This document shows positions 1 through 9,031 of a stretch of 64,000 bases of DNA, piece after piece. The notes under the pieces were generated by a model. It had not been told where the DNA came from and made no database searches. It saw only the letters and a list, made by a program, of their open reading frames with translations. The stretch is taken from contig OY282353.1 of assembly GCA_958295465.1 (NCBI GenBank), forward strand, positions 5,323,001 to 5,387,000, written 5' to 3'. The translations under genes were made by a program, and so were the position numbers. This DNA comes from an uncultured Gammaproteobacteria bacterium. GTDB taxonomy: Bacteria; Pseudomonadota; Gammaproteobacteria; HK1. Each line of letters opens with the position of its first letter. Position 1 is the first letter of the stretch.

Positions 1-255
1 GACGTTCACCACCGCGTTGCAGCTCTGCTTGATGCGGGGCAGGAACTCCATGAACACGTCCGGGCTCGGCGTCGGGCTGCCGTCCTCGGGATTGCGCGCA
101 TGGAGATGGATGATGGTGGCGCCCGCCTCGGCCGCCGCGATGGACTGCTCCGCGATCTCCGACGGGGTCAACGGCAGGTGCGGAGACATCGTCGGGGTGT
201 GGATCGACCCGGTGGCCGCACACGTGATGATCACCTTCTTCTGCTTCGCTGCCAT
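1..255 (-). CDS. Beta-keto acid cleavage enzyme (BKACE/DUF849), N-terminal part, cut by window edge
   Basis: The 85 visible residues begin MAAKQKKVIITCAATGSIHT and continue through LTPSEIAEQSIAAAEAGA and IIHLHARNPEDG. This is the conserved start of the 3-keto-5-aminohexanoate cleavage family, Zn-dependent TIM barrels that split a beta-keto acid with acetyl-CoA. The HLHARNP segment carries the family's metal-binding histidines. The ATG at 255 follows a good GGGGAGG ribosome site. The gene runs off the left edge, so about 70% of it is missing. Its neighbour across the gap is a trimethylamine-dehydrogenase-like enzyme, which suggests catabolism of a quaternary or methylated amine (such as a carnitine or betaine derivative). 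That substrate is inference; the family is clear. Confidence 0.88.
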   Translation of the reverse strand, partial: MAAKQKKVIITCAATGSIHTPTMSPHLPLTPSEIAEQSIAAAEAGATIIHLHARNPEDGSPTPSPDVFMEFLPRIKQSCNAVVNV

Positions 256-475
256 GCTGGCCTCCCCTTGCGAGAGCCGGCGCGAACGGCGTGCGCGCCG
301 CGCCGGCGACGATCCCGTCCGCTCATCCGATGCGGGCCGCACCATGCCATAAACGCGCATGGGCAGGTACCGGATCACCGGCGCCTGGTCACCCCGAATC
401 CGCGGTTTCCCAGTCTCTTGTGCGTGAAATATCGAGTACAGTGACGATGGAGGACAACGTATCTCATGTACCTGA

Positions 476-640
476 CTCGAAGACATCGCGACATGGCTCT
501 TCGCCGAGCTGGACTTCCCCGAAGGCGCCTTCCTCATGACCGGCACGGGACTCGTGCCGCCCGACGAGTTCACCCTGAAGCCGGGTGACGCGGTGCGCAT
601 CGTGCTCGGTGATCTCGTGCTCGAAAACATGGTGGCGTGA
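476..640 (+). pseudogene. Fumarylacetoacetate hydrolase family, C-terminal remnant
   Basis: This frame encodes about 54 residues ending at the TGA at 638. They include FAELDFPEGAFLMTGTGLVP, then PDEFTLKPGDAVRI and LENMVA. This matches the last strand–loop region of FAH-family hydrolases and isomerases, where a TGTG motif is followed by a GD-V-I pattern. An in-frame stop lies just upstream at 473 and there is no plausible start, so only the 3' end of a gene remains. It sits between the divergent BKACE gene and the flavoenzyme, in a catabolic context. It could have been part of the same pathway before decay. Confidence 0.6.
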
Positions 641-735
641 GGCTGAGGCGGCCGGCGGCGCCTGCCCCTGCCACGGTCGCGCCGGATCTCGCGCTGCACG
701 TCTGCGGTGGCTGCGCTTGCGAGGGGGTGGACGCC

Positions 736-2796
736 ATGACCCGTGACCCGCGTTACGACGTACTCTTCGAGCCCGTTGCCATCGGGCCGGTGACGGCCCG
801 CAACCGCTTCTACCAGGTGCCGCACTGCACCGGCATGGGCTACGACTACCCGCGCACCCTGAACCGCCTGCGCGAGATCAACGCCGAAGGCGGATGGGGC
901 GTGGTGTGCACCGAGTTCTGCTCCATCCACCCATCCGCCCTCTCCAACCGGCAATGCACCCTGTGGGACGAGGACGACGTCGCGATGCTCGCCGACATGG
1001 TGGAGCGGGTACACCGGCACGGGGCGCTCGCCGGGGTGCAGCTCTGGTACGGCGGCTACTCGAACTACAACACCCTCACGCGGGAGCTGCCGCTCGGGCC
1101 GCACAGCGTGCCGGTGTGGCACGGTCCCGGCCAGACCCAGGCGATGACCCGCGCGGACATCCGCCGCCTGCGGCGCTGGCATCGGGAGGCGGCGCTACGC
1201 GCGAAGCGGGCGGGGTTCGACATCGTCTACGTCTATGCCGCGCACGGCTACCTGCCCGCGCAGTTCCTCTCGCCGATCCTCAACCAGCGTACCGACGAGT
1301 ACGGCGGCAGCTTCGAGAACCGGGCCCGCCTGATCCGGGAGCTGCTGGAGGAGACCAGGGACGCCGTCGGCGACGCTTGCGCGGTGGCGTTCCGGTTCGC
1401 GGTGGACAACCTCGACGCCGCGCTCGGGATCGCCCACGACGGCGAGGGCCGCGACCTGGTGGAGCTGGTAGCGGATGAGCCGGATCTCTGGGACGTGAAC
1501 ATCGCCAACTTCCAGTCCGACGCACTGCCCTCGCGGTTTGCGGGGGAGGCCGCGCAGGAGCCCTACGTCCGCTTCGTCAAGCGGGTCACCACCAGGCCGG
1601 TGGTCGGGGTGGGACGCTTCACATCGCCCGACACCATGATCGGCCAGATCAACCGCGGGGTGCTCGACTTCATCGGCGCGGCCCGGCCCTCCATCGCGGA
1701 CCCCTTCCTGCCGCGCAAGATCGAGGAGGGCCGGCCCGAGGACATCCGCGAGTGCATCGGCTGCAACATCTGCATCTGGAGCAACCACAAGGGGTTCCCG
1801 TTGCGCTGCACCCAGAACCCTACCCGCGGCGAAGAGTGGCGCCGGGGGTGGCATCCGGAGGAGATCGCCACCCGGCACGCCGACGAGAGCGTACTGGTGG
1901 TGGGCGCCGGTCCTGCCGGTCTCGAAGCGGCGCTCAGCCTCGGCCGCCGGGGCTACCGGGTGGTGCTGGCCGAGGCACTGACCGAGCTGGGCGGGCGTGT
2001 GACCCGCGAAAGCGCGCTTCCGGGGCTCTCGGAGTGGGCCCGGGTGCGCGACCATCGCGTGCACGCCCTGCGGCAGATGCCGAACGTGGAGATCTACCGC
2101 GACAGCCGGCTCGATGCGGAGCAGGTCTTCGGGTTCGGCTTCGCGCACGTATGCATCGCCACCGGCTCGCGCTGGCGGCGCGACGGCACCGGGCGATCGA
2201 GCGCGGCGCCGTTTTCCGGGTGGCGATCGGAAGGGGTGGTGGGACCCGAAGATATATTCCGGGGGGCCGGGCTCGAAGGTCCGTGCGTGATCTTCGACGA
2301 CGACCATTTCTACATGGCCTGCGTCATCGCCGAAAAGGCGCGTGAGGCCGGCCACGAAGTCACCCTCGTCACCACCGCCAACGAGGCGGCGTCGGAAGGG
2401 CACGGGAGCCTCGAGCAGCATCCCAGCCAGGCCCGCCTCCTGGAGCTCGGCATCGAGCTGCTGTGCGGGCATCGGGTGAGCGCGTTCGAGCCGGGCGCGG
2501 TGACGCTGGCCTGCGTCTATACCGGCCGAGAACGGACCCGGCCCTGCAAGACGCTGGTTCCGGTCACCTCGCGCGAGCCGGAGGAGGCGCTCTATCTCGC
2601 GCTCGCGGCCGACGAAAGCCGCCTGCGCGAGGCGGGTATCGTGTCCCTGGAACGCATCGGCGACTGCGCGGCGCCCGGACTCATCGCCGCCGCGGTGTTC
2701 GCCGGGCACCGCTACGCCCGGGAGCTCGGCGGCAACGCCGCCGTCCCCGCCCGCGACCGCATCGTCATCTCCGGGGCGTCACGGGAAGACCTGTGA
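736..2796 (+). CDS. Trimethylamine/dimethylamine dehydrogenase-type FMN and 4Fe-4S flavoenzyme
   Basis: The 686-residue protein has the full trimethylamine dehydrogenase layout. An old-yellow-enzyme barrel spans about 1–335, a 4Fe-4S motif uses C340, C343, C346 and C358, and a dinucleotide-binding domain starts with GAGPAG at 390–395. The cysteine that covalently holds FMN in TMADH is present (C31, in VPHC), as are the active-site tyrosine and histidine (Y167, H170). One aromatic-cage residue differs: Phe61 replaces the TMADH tyrosine. The family N-demethylates tertiary or secondary amines (tri- or dimethylamine, N-methylproline) and passes electrons to ETF. The ATG at 736 is chosen because GAGGGGG lies just upstream and homology begins there; a GTG 99 bases earlier is in frame. 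The exact amine is unknown. Confidence 0.88.
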   Translation: MTRDPRYDVLFEPVAIGPVTARNRFYQVPHCTGMGYDYPRTLNRLREINAEGGWGVVCTEFCSIHPSALSNRQCTLWDEDDVAMLADMVERVHRHGALAGVQLWYGGYSNYNTLTRELPLGPHSVPVWHGPGQTQAMTRADIRRLRRWHREAALRAKRAGFDIVYVYAAHGYLPAQFLSPILNQRTDEYGGSFENRARLIRELLEETRDAVGDACAVAFRFAVDNLDAALGIAHDGEGRDLVELVADEPDLWDVNIANFQSDALPSRFAGEAAQEPYVRFVKRVTTRPVVGVGRFTSPDTMIGQINRGVLDFIGAARPSIADPFLPRKIEEGRPEDIRECIGCNICIWSNHKGFPLRCTQNPTRGEEWRRGWHPEEIATRHADESVLVVGAGPAGLEAALSLGRRGYRVVLAEALTELGGRVTRESALPGLSEWARVRDHRVHALRQMPNVEIYRDSRLDAEQVFGFGFAHVCIATGSRWRRDGTGRSSAAPFSGWRSEGVVGPEDIFRGAGLEGPCVIFDDDHFYMACVIAEKAREAGHEVTLVTTANEAASEGHGSLEQHPSQARLLELGIELLCGHRVSAFEPGAVTLACVYTGRERTRPCKTLVPVTSREPEEALYLALAADESRLREAGIVSLERIGDCAAPGLIAAAVFAGHRYARELGGNAAVPARDRIVISGASREDL

Positions 2797-3317
2797 GCGC
2801 TGATTCGTTTCCCGGCTGGCGTTGACTGCGCTCATGCGATCCACCAACGCATCGCCACTCCTCCGTGCGTTCCGCCGGAGGTCCACGCCGCCCTCGCCAC
2901 GACCGCCGGCATCACCACTGCGCCATCGTGTACCGATCCCCCCCAATCACCGTTCGCACGCCGCTGAATGATGCGCCGCGAGCGACGCGCACACCGCGAG
3001 CTGCGCCGCAAGGGCGTGACGCTGGCGTTGCTGCGGGAAGAGTACGAGGCGGCCCATCCCGAGGGGCTGCAATACAGTGGGTTCTGCGAGCAGTACCGGG
3101 TGTGGGCGTCGCGGGCGACGTTCCGGCATCCGGCAGCGAACGCGCGGGAGAGCGTCGCGGGAACGGAACGCGCGTCTTCTCCCCGGAGTCGATGGTCAGG
3201 GCCGCCCTGGCCACCGGACCCGCGGGAGACGACGGAGATCATGGCAACGGAAGGAGCACCCCGAAGGCTGGCCGTTCGGGAGCCCTCTCGAGAACCGCGC
3301 GCCGGTCTCCCCGCCGG
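2797..3317. other. Intergenic stretch with an IS21 scrap and no intact gene
   Basis: This space lies between the end of the flavoenzyme gene and the end of the CNNM gene on the other strand. Apart from the istA fragment at 2968–3140, I see no coding sequence with recognisable homology and no convincing terminator. Confidence 0.5.
2968..3140 (+). pseudogene. IS21-family istA transposase fragment
   Basis: The frame reads HRELRRKGVTLALLREEYEA followed by AHPEGLQYSGFCEQYRVW. This is the conserved segment of IstA just before its DDE catalytic domain. Nothing before or after resembles IstA, so about 55 residues of a roughly 500-residue transposase survive. An IstB remnant of the same family lies at the other end of the window (60357–60902), but nothing shows the two came from one insertion. 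Confidence 0.7.
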
Positions 3318-4607
3318 TTATCCCCCACCCGGTGTCGTCGTACCCGCTCTTGTCGGTGCGACGCGCAGCTTGAGGACGGTTCGATCCGACGCCTCCTCCA
3401 CCGTGAAGCGATAGCCCGACTCCACGATGCTTTCCCCCCGCACCGGAATACGGCGAAGCCTCGTCATGACCAGCCCCCCGATGGTATGCGACTCCTTCAG
3501 GGGGAGGTCGATCTCCAGGGCGTCGTTGACTTCCGAGATCGGGAGGCGCGAGTCCATGAGATAGACCTCCTCGTCGAGCATCTCACAGACCCACCGGCGC
3601 CGGGGAAGGTACTCGTCGAAATCGTAGCCCACGTCGATCTCGCCGACGACCTCCTCCAGCACGTCCTCCATCGTGATCATCCCCACCGTGGAGCCGAACT
3701 CGTCGACCACGATGGCCATGTGATCCTTGCGCGTACGCAGCACCGGAAGCAGCTCGTCGATGGTCTGGTGTGCGGAGACGTAGTGGGCGGGCCGCAGGAA
3801 GTCCTCGATGGGACGACCCGCGAGTCCCGGATCGATCAGATCCCAGGTCGTCAGGGTGACGATGCCCACGACGTTGCTGATGTTCCCGCGATAGAGGGGA
3901 AGCCGGTTGTAGCCGTGCCGGCGCACGAGCTCGACCGCTTTCGCGGTCCTGGTCCCGTCGTTGATGGCCGTCATCTCCGCCACCGGAATCATCGCCTCTC
4001 CCACCGTGGTCTCCGCGAAGCGGATGACCCGGCGGATGCGGCTGCGGTCGAAGGCGCTCACCGTCGAGGTGCGCTCGGCCATGTCGGCGACGGAACGGAT
4101 CAGCTCCCGGGTCATGAACGGCGTATGGCCCGCCGGCCGCACCCCCACCATGCGGGCGGCGAGCCGGGCGGCGCGAGAGAAGACGAAGATGATCGGGTAG
4201 AACAGCAGCGAGAAGCCGCGTAGCGGGTACACCACGACGGGGGCGACGTCGTCGGACTTCTGCTGGTAGACGCTCTTCGGCACGATCTCCCCGAAAACCA
4301 GCAGCAGCGGGGTGAACACGAGAAAGGCCAGGAAGTCGCCGCGCTCCCCGAAGAGGCGGATCATGAGCAGGGTACCGATGGTGGCGAGTATCACGGTGGA
4401 GATGTTGGTGCCGACCAGGGTCGTGCCGAGCAGCACCTCGGGGCGCTGGAACTGCCGGAGCACGAGCTTCGCTCCCCGGTGGCCCTGGTTCGCGCGTGCG
4501 TTCAGCTTGATCTTGTCGGCGTTGACGAGCGCGATTTCCGAGCCGGAGAAGAACCCCTTGAGCAGGAGCAGGAGCACCATGCTCACCAGAATCCAGAAGA
4601 GTTCCAT
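3318..4607 (-). CDS. CNNM/HlyC–CorC family membrane protein with CBS pair
   Basis: The 429-residue protein has an N-terminal DUF21/CNNM domain with about four membrane segments (start MELFWILVSMVLLLLLKGFF, and the SGSEIAL motif). A CBS-domain pair lies at about 200–325 and a CorC/HlyC C-terminal domain follows. Members are linked to magnesium or cobalt efflux. The ATG at 4607 has GGGAGAG upstream and gives the classic short N-terminus before the first helix; an upstream in-frame extension of 32 basic residues is rejected. It is the second gene of a pair, 17 bases after its paralogue, so the two are probably co-transcribed. Confidence 0.92.
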   Translation of the reverse strand: MELFWILVSMVLLLLLKGFFSGSEIALVNADKIKLNARANQGHRGAKLVLRQFQRPEVLLGTTLVGTNISTVILATIGTLLMIRLFGERGDFLAFLVFTPLLLVFGEIVPKSVYQQKSDDVAPVVVYPLRGFSLLFYPIIFVFSRAARLAARMVGVRPAGHTPFMTRELIRSVADMAERTSTVSAFDRSRIRRVIRFAETTVGEAMIPVAEMTAINDGTRTAKAVELVRRHGYNRLPLYRGNISNVVGIVTLTTWDLIDPGLAGRPIEDFLRPAHYVSAHQTIDELLPVLRTRKDHMAIVVDEFGSTVGMITMEDVLEEVVGEIDVGYDFDEYLPRRRWVCEMLDEEVYLMDSRLPISEVNDALEIDLPLKESHTIGGLVMTRLRRIPVRGESIVESGYRFTVEEASDRTVLKLRVAPTRAGTTTPGGG

Positions 4608-4624
4608 TGCGCCTCTCCCTCCGT

Positions 4625-6226
4625 TCAGTCGGTCGCGGACCGCGGTCCGCCGGGTGCAGCCGGCCGCGGCGAAGCGCCTCCGGTCCCGGCCGGTCCGGCA
4701 CACGGGCCGGGCTCGGCGTTTGCGCCGACCGTCGCCGTGTCCACACCGGCCGTCGCCGTGCCCGCGCCGGTGGCCGCCGCACCCTCCCGCGGAAGATCAC
4801 CGGCATCGGCCTCTCCCCGCGCTGCCGGCGGCCCTTCTCCCACCACGCCCCCGGCCGGCGATTCCTCGTCCTCCCGCTCCAGCGCCACCTGTCCGCGCGC
4901 GACCCGGACCCGCGCGATCCGGTGCGCCTCCATCGCGAGCACCGTGATCCGCACCCCTTCCACGTTCACGTCGTCGCCGACCCTCGGCAGGCGGTCGAGA
5001 TGGCGGAAGGCGACGCCCCCGATGGTGGTCATGCGCGGATCCTCGATCCCGAAATTGGTCAGGTTGTTGAAGTCGGTGAGCTTCATCTCACCCGGAACCT
5101 CGTAGACGTCCTCGTCGCGCTCCTCGTAGTGCTCCTGTCCGAGGATCTCGCCCGAAATCTGCCCGAAGATGAACGTGAGCACGTCCTTCATGGTGACGAA
5201 TCCCTCCACGCCGCCGAACTCGTTGAGCACCGCCGCGGCGCGCGCCCGGTTCGCCTGGAAGAAGTCGAACATCTCGTCGACCTTCTTGGTCAGGGGGACG
5301 ACGACGGGAGGACGGAGAAGGTCGTCGAGGGTGATGGCGGAGAGGTCGGCGTCGTCGAACACGGTCCGCACGATGTCCTCCGCGTGCAGGAAGCCCACCA
5401 GGTTGTCGCGCGAGCCCCGGTAGACGGGCACCCGGGGGTGCCGGTAGCGGCGGAACAGATCCAGGGCCTGGTCGATGTCGAGCGACGCCTCGATGAAGTT
5501 CGTCCGGGTGCGGGGGGTCATGATCTCGACGATCTCGGTGTCGCCCGCTTCGAGCAGGTTGTAGATGAGCGCCCGCTCGGTCGCGTTGAGCTCTCCCTCC
5601 TCGGCGCTGGTTTCAACCAGGGTGCGGAACTCGTCGACGTGCAGAATGTTCTCCGCCGCCTTCTCCTCGCCGACGATCCGCGTGGTGAGCCCATCGGAGG
5701 CGCCGCGGATCGCCCACACCAGCGGGGTCACGATCCTCACCCACAGGGTCATCGGAGCGGCCACGATCCGGGTGGACACCGTCACCGGATCCGAGACCGC
5801 GATCGTCTTCGGGGTCACCTCGCCGAGCAGGAGCAGCAGGGGAATCATGACCAGCACGGTGACGAGGCCCGCGCGTTCCGGCCCGTAGAGCACGACCAGT
5901 ATCCCCGCCATGTTGACGGCCGATGCGACGTTGACGAGCTCGTTTCCGCACAGGATGGAGATGATCAGGCGCCGCGGGTGGTCGAGCAGCTCGTGCAGCG
6001 CGTCGGAGTGCCGGTTGCGCTCCCGGCGCAGCTTCTGCAGGTCGAGGCGGGAGAGCGAGAAGAGCGCGGTCTCGGATCCGGAGAAGTAGGCCGATCCGAG
6101 CAGGAGCAGCCCCTGGAGCAGGAGGCGCACGACGATGTCGGGCTCGCCGATTCGAGACAGATCGGGGGTCAGGAACGCGCTCAGCATCCCGGCCGAGCTC
6201 GCGAGTTCCCGGAGCATCCAGTCCAC
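4625..6226 (-). CDS. CNNM/HlyC–CorC family membrane protein with CBS pair (first of tandem pair)
   Basis: The 533-residue protein has the same architecture as its downstream neighbour: DUF21 membrane domain with the FSGSETALFSLSR motif, a cytoplasmic CBS pair (about 215–345) and a CorC/HlyC domain ending near residue 450. The last 80 or so residues are a Gly/Ala/Pro/Thr-rich tail with no family counterpart, probably unstructured. The two proteins differ widely in sequence and so are old paralogues. The likely role is divalent cation transport or its regulation at the inner membrane. The start is MDWMLREL at 6226. Confidence 0.9.
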   Translation of the reverse strand: MDWMLRELASSAGMLSAFLTPDLSRIGEPDIVVRLLLQGLLLLGSAYFSGSETALFSLSRLDLQKLRRERNRHSDALHELLDHPRRLIISILCGNELVNVASAVNMAGILVVLYGPERAGLVTVLVMIPLLLLLGEVTPKTIAVSDPVTVSTRIVAAPMTLWVRIVTPLVWAIRGASDGLTTRIVGEEKAAENILHVDEFRTLVETSAEEGELNATERALIYNLLEAGDTEIVEIMTPRTRTNFIEASLDIDQALDLFRRYRHPRVPVYRGSRDNLVGFLHAEDIVRTVFDDADLSAITLDDLLRPPVVVPLTKKVDEMFDFFQANRARAAAVLNEFGGVEGFVTMKDVLTFIFGQISGEILGQEHYEERDEDVYEVPGEMKLTDFNNLTNFGIEDPRMTTIGGVAFRHLDRLPRVGDDVNVEGVRITVLAMEAHRIARVRVARGQVALEREDEESPAGGVVGEGPPAARGEADAGDLPREGAAATGAGTATAGVDTATVGANAEPGPCAGPAGTGGASPRPAAPGGPRSATD

Positions 6227-6405
6227 GGTGCTACCTCGGTCCGTGTTCGACAGCCGCGATTTGTATCAGATCGAGACGTGGCGCGCGTTTCCCGCCGGCG
6301 TCCCGGAGGATCGGCGATTCGACGCGAGCAGCGGGGCGACGCCGATCTTCGATACAGTATCGCGCACATGCTTTCCGGGATCCCATCAGACGAGGGCCAG
6401 CAACG

Positions 6406-7008
6406 ATGTCCGACCCCATCGAGTTCTACTTCGACTTCTCCTCCCCCTACGGCTATCTCGCGAGCGAGGGCATCGACGCGATTGCGGCCCGGCATGGCCG
6501 CGAGGTCACGTGGCGCCCCTACCTCATGGGCGTGGCCATGAAGGTCACGGGCTCCGCCCCGGTGGTGAACCGGCCGATGCTGGGCGCGTACTCCCGGCGG
6601 GACATGGAGCGCAGCGCGCGGCGTCTCCGGGTGCCGTTCAGGTTCCCCGAGCCCTTTCCGATCGCCACCATCGCGGCCTGCCGCGCCGTGTACTGGATGG
6701 AGCGGGCCGACGCGAACGCGGCGAAGCCGCTGGCGCAGGCGCTGTACCGCGCGTACTTCGCCGATGGCCGGAACATCTCCGAGCCCGACGTGGTCGCGGA
6801 CGTGGCGGCCGCCTCCGGGGCCGGCCGGAACGCGCTCCTCGCCGGCATTCAGGAGCCCGCGATCAAGGAGCGGTTGAAGGAAGTGACGAACGACGCGGTC
6901 GAGCGCGGGATCTTCGGCTCACCGTTCTTCATGGTCGATGGAGAGCCGTTCTGGGGCCACGACCGGATGGACGAGGTCGACCGCTGGCTCGAAACCGGCG
7001 GCTGGTAG
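6406..7008 (+). CDS. 2-hydroxychromene-2-carboxylate isomerase / kappa-class GST-like (DsbA fold)
   Basis: The 200-residue protein begins MSDPIEFYFDFSSPYGYLAS, where FDFSSPYGYLA is the family signature. In this group serine takes the place of the first DsbA cysteine and binds glutathione. The C-terminal ERGIFGSPFFMVDGEPFWGHDR segment carries the cis-Pro loop and the usual G-D-R ending. Members isomerise 2-hydroxychromene-2-carboxylate in naphthalene breakdown, but most chromosomal copies have unknown substrates. It is encoded alone and divergent from the CNNM pair, with about 180 bases between starts. Confidence 0.9.
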   Translation: MSDPIEFYFDFSSPYGYLASEGIDAIAARHGREVTWRPYLMGVAMKVTGSAPVVNRPMLGAYSRRDMERSARRLRVPFRFPEPFPIATIAACRAVYWMERADANAAKPLAQALYRAYFADGRNISEPDVVADVAAASGAGRNALLAGIQEPAIKERLKEVTNDAVERGIFGSPFFMVDGEPFWGHDRMDEVDRWLETGGW

Positions 7009-7319
7009 CCCTGATCCGGCGTGACCGGAACCGGACGCCCCCGCGGGAACGACGTGCCTCTCCGGGAACGCGGGCGTCCCACCCGCTCCGGCCCCCTGCT
7101 CCCGCGGGAACGACGGGAAACACGCGGGCCGCCGGCCGTCATGTCCGCGAATCTTGTACGCGAAAGCGGGTGCGGGTACGGGTGCGGGTACGAGCGCGGG
7201 TAGCGGGGATCCGCGAGTCGGGGACGATTCCCGGCCATGTCGCTTTCCGGACAAGGGATCGAATCCGGCACGAATCGGACGCAGGGACAGAGCGACGGAA
7301 TACCGGCTGCACGCGGCGG
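7009..7319. repeat. Intergenic repeats: a 60-bp pair and a GGTGCGGGTAC-like run
   Basis: The 14-mer CCGCGGGAACGACG occurs at 7041 and again about 60 bases later, inside two imperfect copies of a unit of that length. Further on, about 7165–7205 repeats GCGGGTGCGGGTACGGGTGC-like hexamers in tandem. No gene is recognisable here. This is one of several intergenic tandem duplications in the window. Confidence 0.55.
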
Positions 7320-7697
7320 CTACGGGCGGTTGCCTCCACCTCCCCGCTCGCTGCCCGGGCGCACGCTCGCGTCACCGCGCTCGACCCGCTCCTTCAAATC
7401 GATGATGTGGCCGAGGTCGTAGCTCCTGACCCTGAGGTCCTCGGCGCGCTCCCGGACCCAGTCGTCGTCCACGTTCGCCGCGCGGACGTAGAAGTAGTGA
7501 ACGGCCAGCACGATGCCCCATCCGCAGACCGGCGTGAACGACCACCAGCCCACGCCCGTGAACAGGTTGACCAGGGTGAGTCCGCCGCCCAGCACGAGGT
7601 AGAGCCGGAGATGGGTGCGGAAGCGGTCGAGCAGGAACCGATGCGCCCGTGCGAGTGAGGCGGCCCGCCGGCCGGCGGTCCCGGCCGGTGTACTCAT
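7320..7697 (-). CDS. Small 2TM-domain membrane protein
   Basis: The 125-residue protein has two hydrophobic helices (LRLYLVLGGGLTLVNLFTGV and WSFTPVCGWGIVLAVHYFYV) followed by a charged C-terminus with RAEDLRVRSYDLGHIIDLKE. The spacing matches the '2TM domain' family, short inner-membrane proteins of unknown function often attached to histidine kinases. The ATG at 7697 is chosen; the upstream in-frame extension is antisense to the repeated sequence at 7696–7785. It follows the desaturase gene on the same strand. Confidence 0.6.
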   Translation of the reverse strand: MSTPAGTAGRRAASLARAHRFLLDRFRTHLRLYLVLGGGLTLVNLFTGVGWWSFTPVCGWGIVLAVHYFYVRAANVDDDWVRERAEDLRVRSYDLGHIIDLKERVERGDASVRPGSERGGGGNRP

Positions 7698-7785
7698 GGC
7701 CGGCGGCGCCCGCCGGATGGCCCGGGCAACGGCTTGTCCGACGGCAGTTCCGGGTGGTGGCGCATGATCGCGAGGACCCGGGTAG
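7696..7785 (-). repeat. Duplicated tail of the 9032–9517 gene
   Basis: This segment encodes, in reverse, MRHHPELPSDKPLPGPSGG, close to the C-terminus RRYPELPPGKPSSGPPGR of the gene ending at 9032. The DNA of 7696–7785 and 9032–9118 is similar throughout by eye, around 80%. One copy is the live 3' end and the other lies between the desaturase stop and the 2TM gene. A tandem duplication spanning the desaturase, followed by loss of most of one copy, would explain it. Confidence 0.6.
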
Positions 7786-7794
7786 CAGGTCTTG

Positions 7795-8943
7795 TCAGAC
7801 CAGTGCCCGCGGGGCCAGCCCCCCGATGGACGCGGCGAGCGGCCCGGCATCCTTCCGCTCGCCGGCCATGGACGCCGGAATCGGGGTGTCGTATTCGTAA
7901 CCGGGGTCCTTCCGCTGGCGCTTCCAGGTCTCGCACATTTCCCTCCAGGCGCCGATCAGGGTGCGCGTTTCCGGCATGTCGCGAGCGACCGTCCGATGCA
8001 GCTTCTCGAGGTTGTAGCAAGGGACTGCGGCATACATGTGGTGCTCCAGATGCCAGTTCATGTACCAGTACAGGAACTGCGAGACAGGGTCGAGGGTAAT
8101 GGTGCGGACGCATTTCCTGAAGTCGGGGACGTCGCTTCGCAAGCCGCAGTGCATGGGCACGCCGACGAAGTACCTGAGCCAGTTGGCGAAGAACACCGAT
8201 CCGGACACGAGAACCGCCACGACGGGCTCCCCGATCCCGATGCAGATGACGATCACGGCCGCGTGCAGGAGCAGCACGCATCGGGCCCACCGCACGGCCT
8301 TCATCCGCTCTTCCGGATGTCCTTCGTAGAGCTCCGCCCCCCATGAATTGAAGGGATTGTCGAAACGGTTCAGCGCGATCTCGACGAAGTTCTTCAGCGT
8401 GGGGACCAACCCCCGCGACTGGTACCCGCCGGTGACGTTGACCGTGAACAACTGCAACAGGTAGAGGGGGTGCAGCGAAGGTTTCACCGGCAGCACCTCC
8501 TCGCGGTCCCCTTCCAGGAACAGCGTGAAGCGGTGGTGGTAGCTGTGGCTGAACTTGTAGACGTGGAAGTTCAGCCAGCCGAGGAAGGAGAAGATGGTCA
8601 GGAAGAAGTCGTTGAGCCGTTTCGTCCTGAACACGGTGGTGTGGCAGAGCTCGTGGTGCGGAGCGGTGAAGAACGAAGCGGCGGTGCCGTGCAGGAAAAG
8701 CGCGATGCAGAAACCCCACCATATCTCGTTCGTGAAGAGGGAGTAGGCGGCGATACCCGTGGCGGTCCAGATCCCCAGATGACCCGTCGCCTGGAGCAGA
8801 CCCCGCGCATCGCTCGGCTCCGCGAGTTCCCGGAGCCTGGCCGGCTCGATGGGGCATCGGTACCATCGAATCCGCCGGTGCTTGCGCACCTCGGCCAGGG
8901 GCGGCAGCTCGGCCAGCGCCATGCGTTGCGCCTTGGGGTTCAT
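7795..8943 (-). CDS. Membrane fatty acid desaturase
   Basis: The 382-residue di-iron membrane desaturase or hydroxylase has the three histidine boxes in order: HHELCHT, HSYHHR and HLEHHMY. Four or so hydrophobic segments separate them. The closest family layout is the acyl-lipid desaturase group (PF00487). The substrate acyl chain cannot be read from sequence. The ATG at 8943 has GGGAGGA upstream; a longer in-frame start at 9114 is rejected because it would overlap the preceding gene out of frame. It lies 88 bases downstream of a small membrane protein gene and may be transcribed with the TRAP genes. Confidence 0.9.
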   Translation of the reverse strand: MNPKAQRMALAELPPLAEVRKHRRIRWYRCPIEPARLRELAEPSDARGLLQATGHLGIWTATGIAAYSLFTNEIWWGFCIALFLHGTAASFFTAPHHELCHTTVFRTKRLNDFFLTIFSFLGWLNFHVYKFSHSYHHRFTLFLEGDREEVLPVKPSLHPLYLLQLFTVNVTGGYQSRGLVPTLKNFVEIALNRFDNPFNSWGAELYEGHPEERMKAVRWARCVLLLHAAVIVICIGIGEPVVAVLVSGSVFFANWLRYFVGVPMHCGLRSDVPDFRKCVRTITLDPVSQFLYWYMNWHLEHHMYAAVPCYNLEKLHRTVARDMPETRTLIGAWREMCETWKRQRKDPGYEYDTPIPASMAGERKDAGPLAASIGGLAPRALV

Positions 8944-9031
8944 GCTGTCCTCCCGGATGGCCGGCGTGCCCGAATCCTGCTGGCGGACCCGCGCAAGATC
9001 AAGATCTCGACGATCCGCCAGCGGTCGCCGC

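Noticed and set aside
1195..2709. 504-codon open frame opposite the flavoenzyme
   Set aside because: The plus-strand frame shows strong TMADH homology throughout. The minus frame has no recognisable domain.
4607..6541. 644-codon plus-strand frame over the CNNM gene
   Set aside because: It is a GC shadow of the clear membrane protein on the minus strand and overlaps the isomerase start.
7240..7275. tRNA-like T-loop GGATCGAATCC
   Set aside because: The flanking bases do not form a 5-bp stem, and no anticodon or acceptor arm can be drawn.
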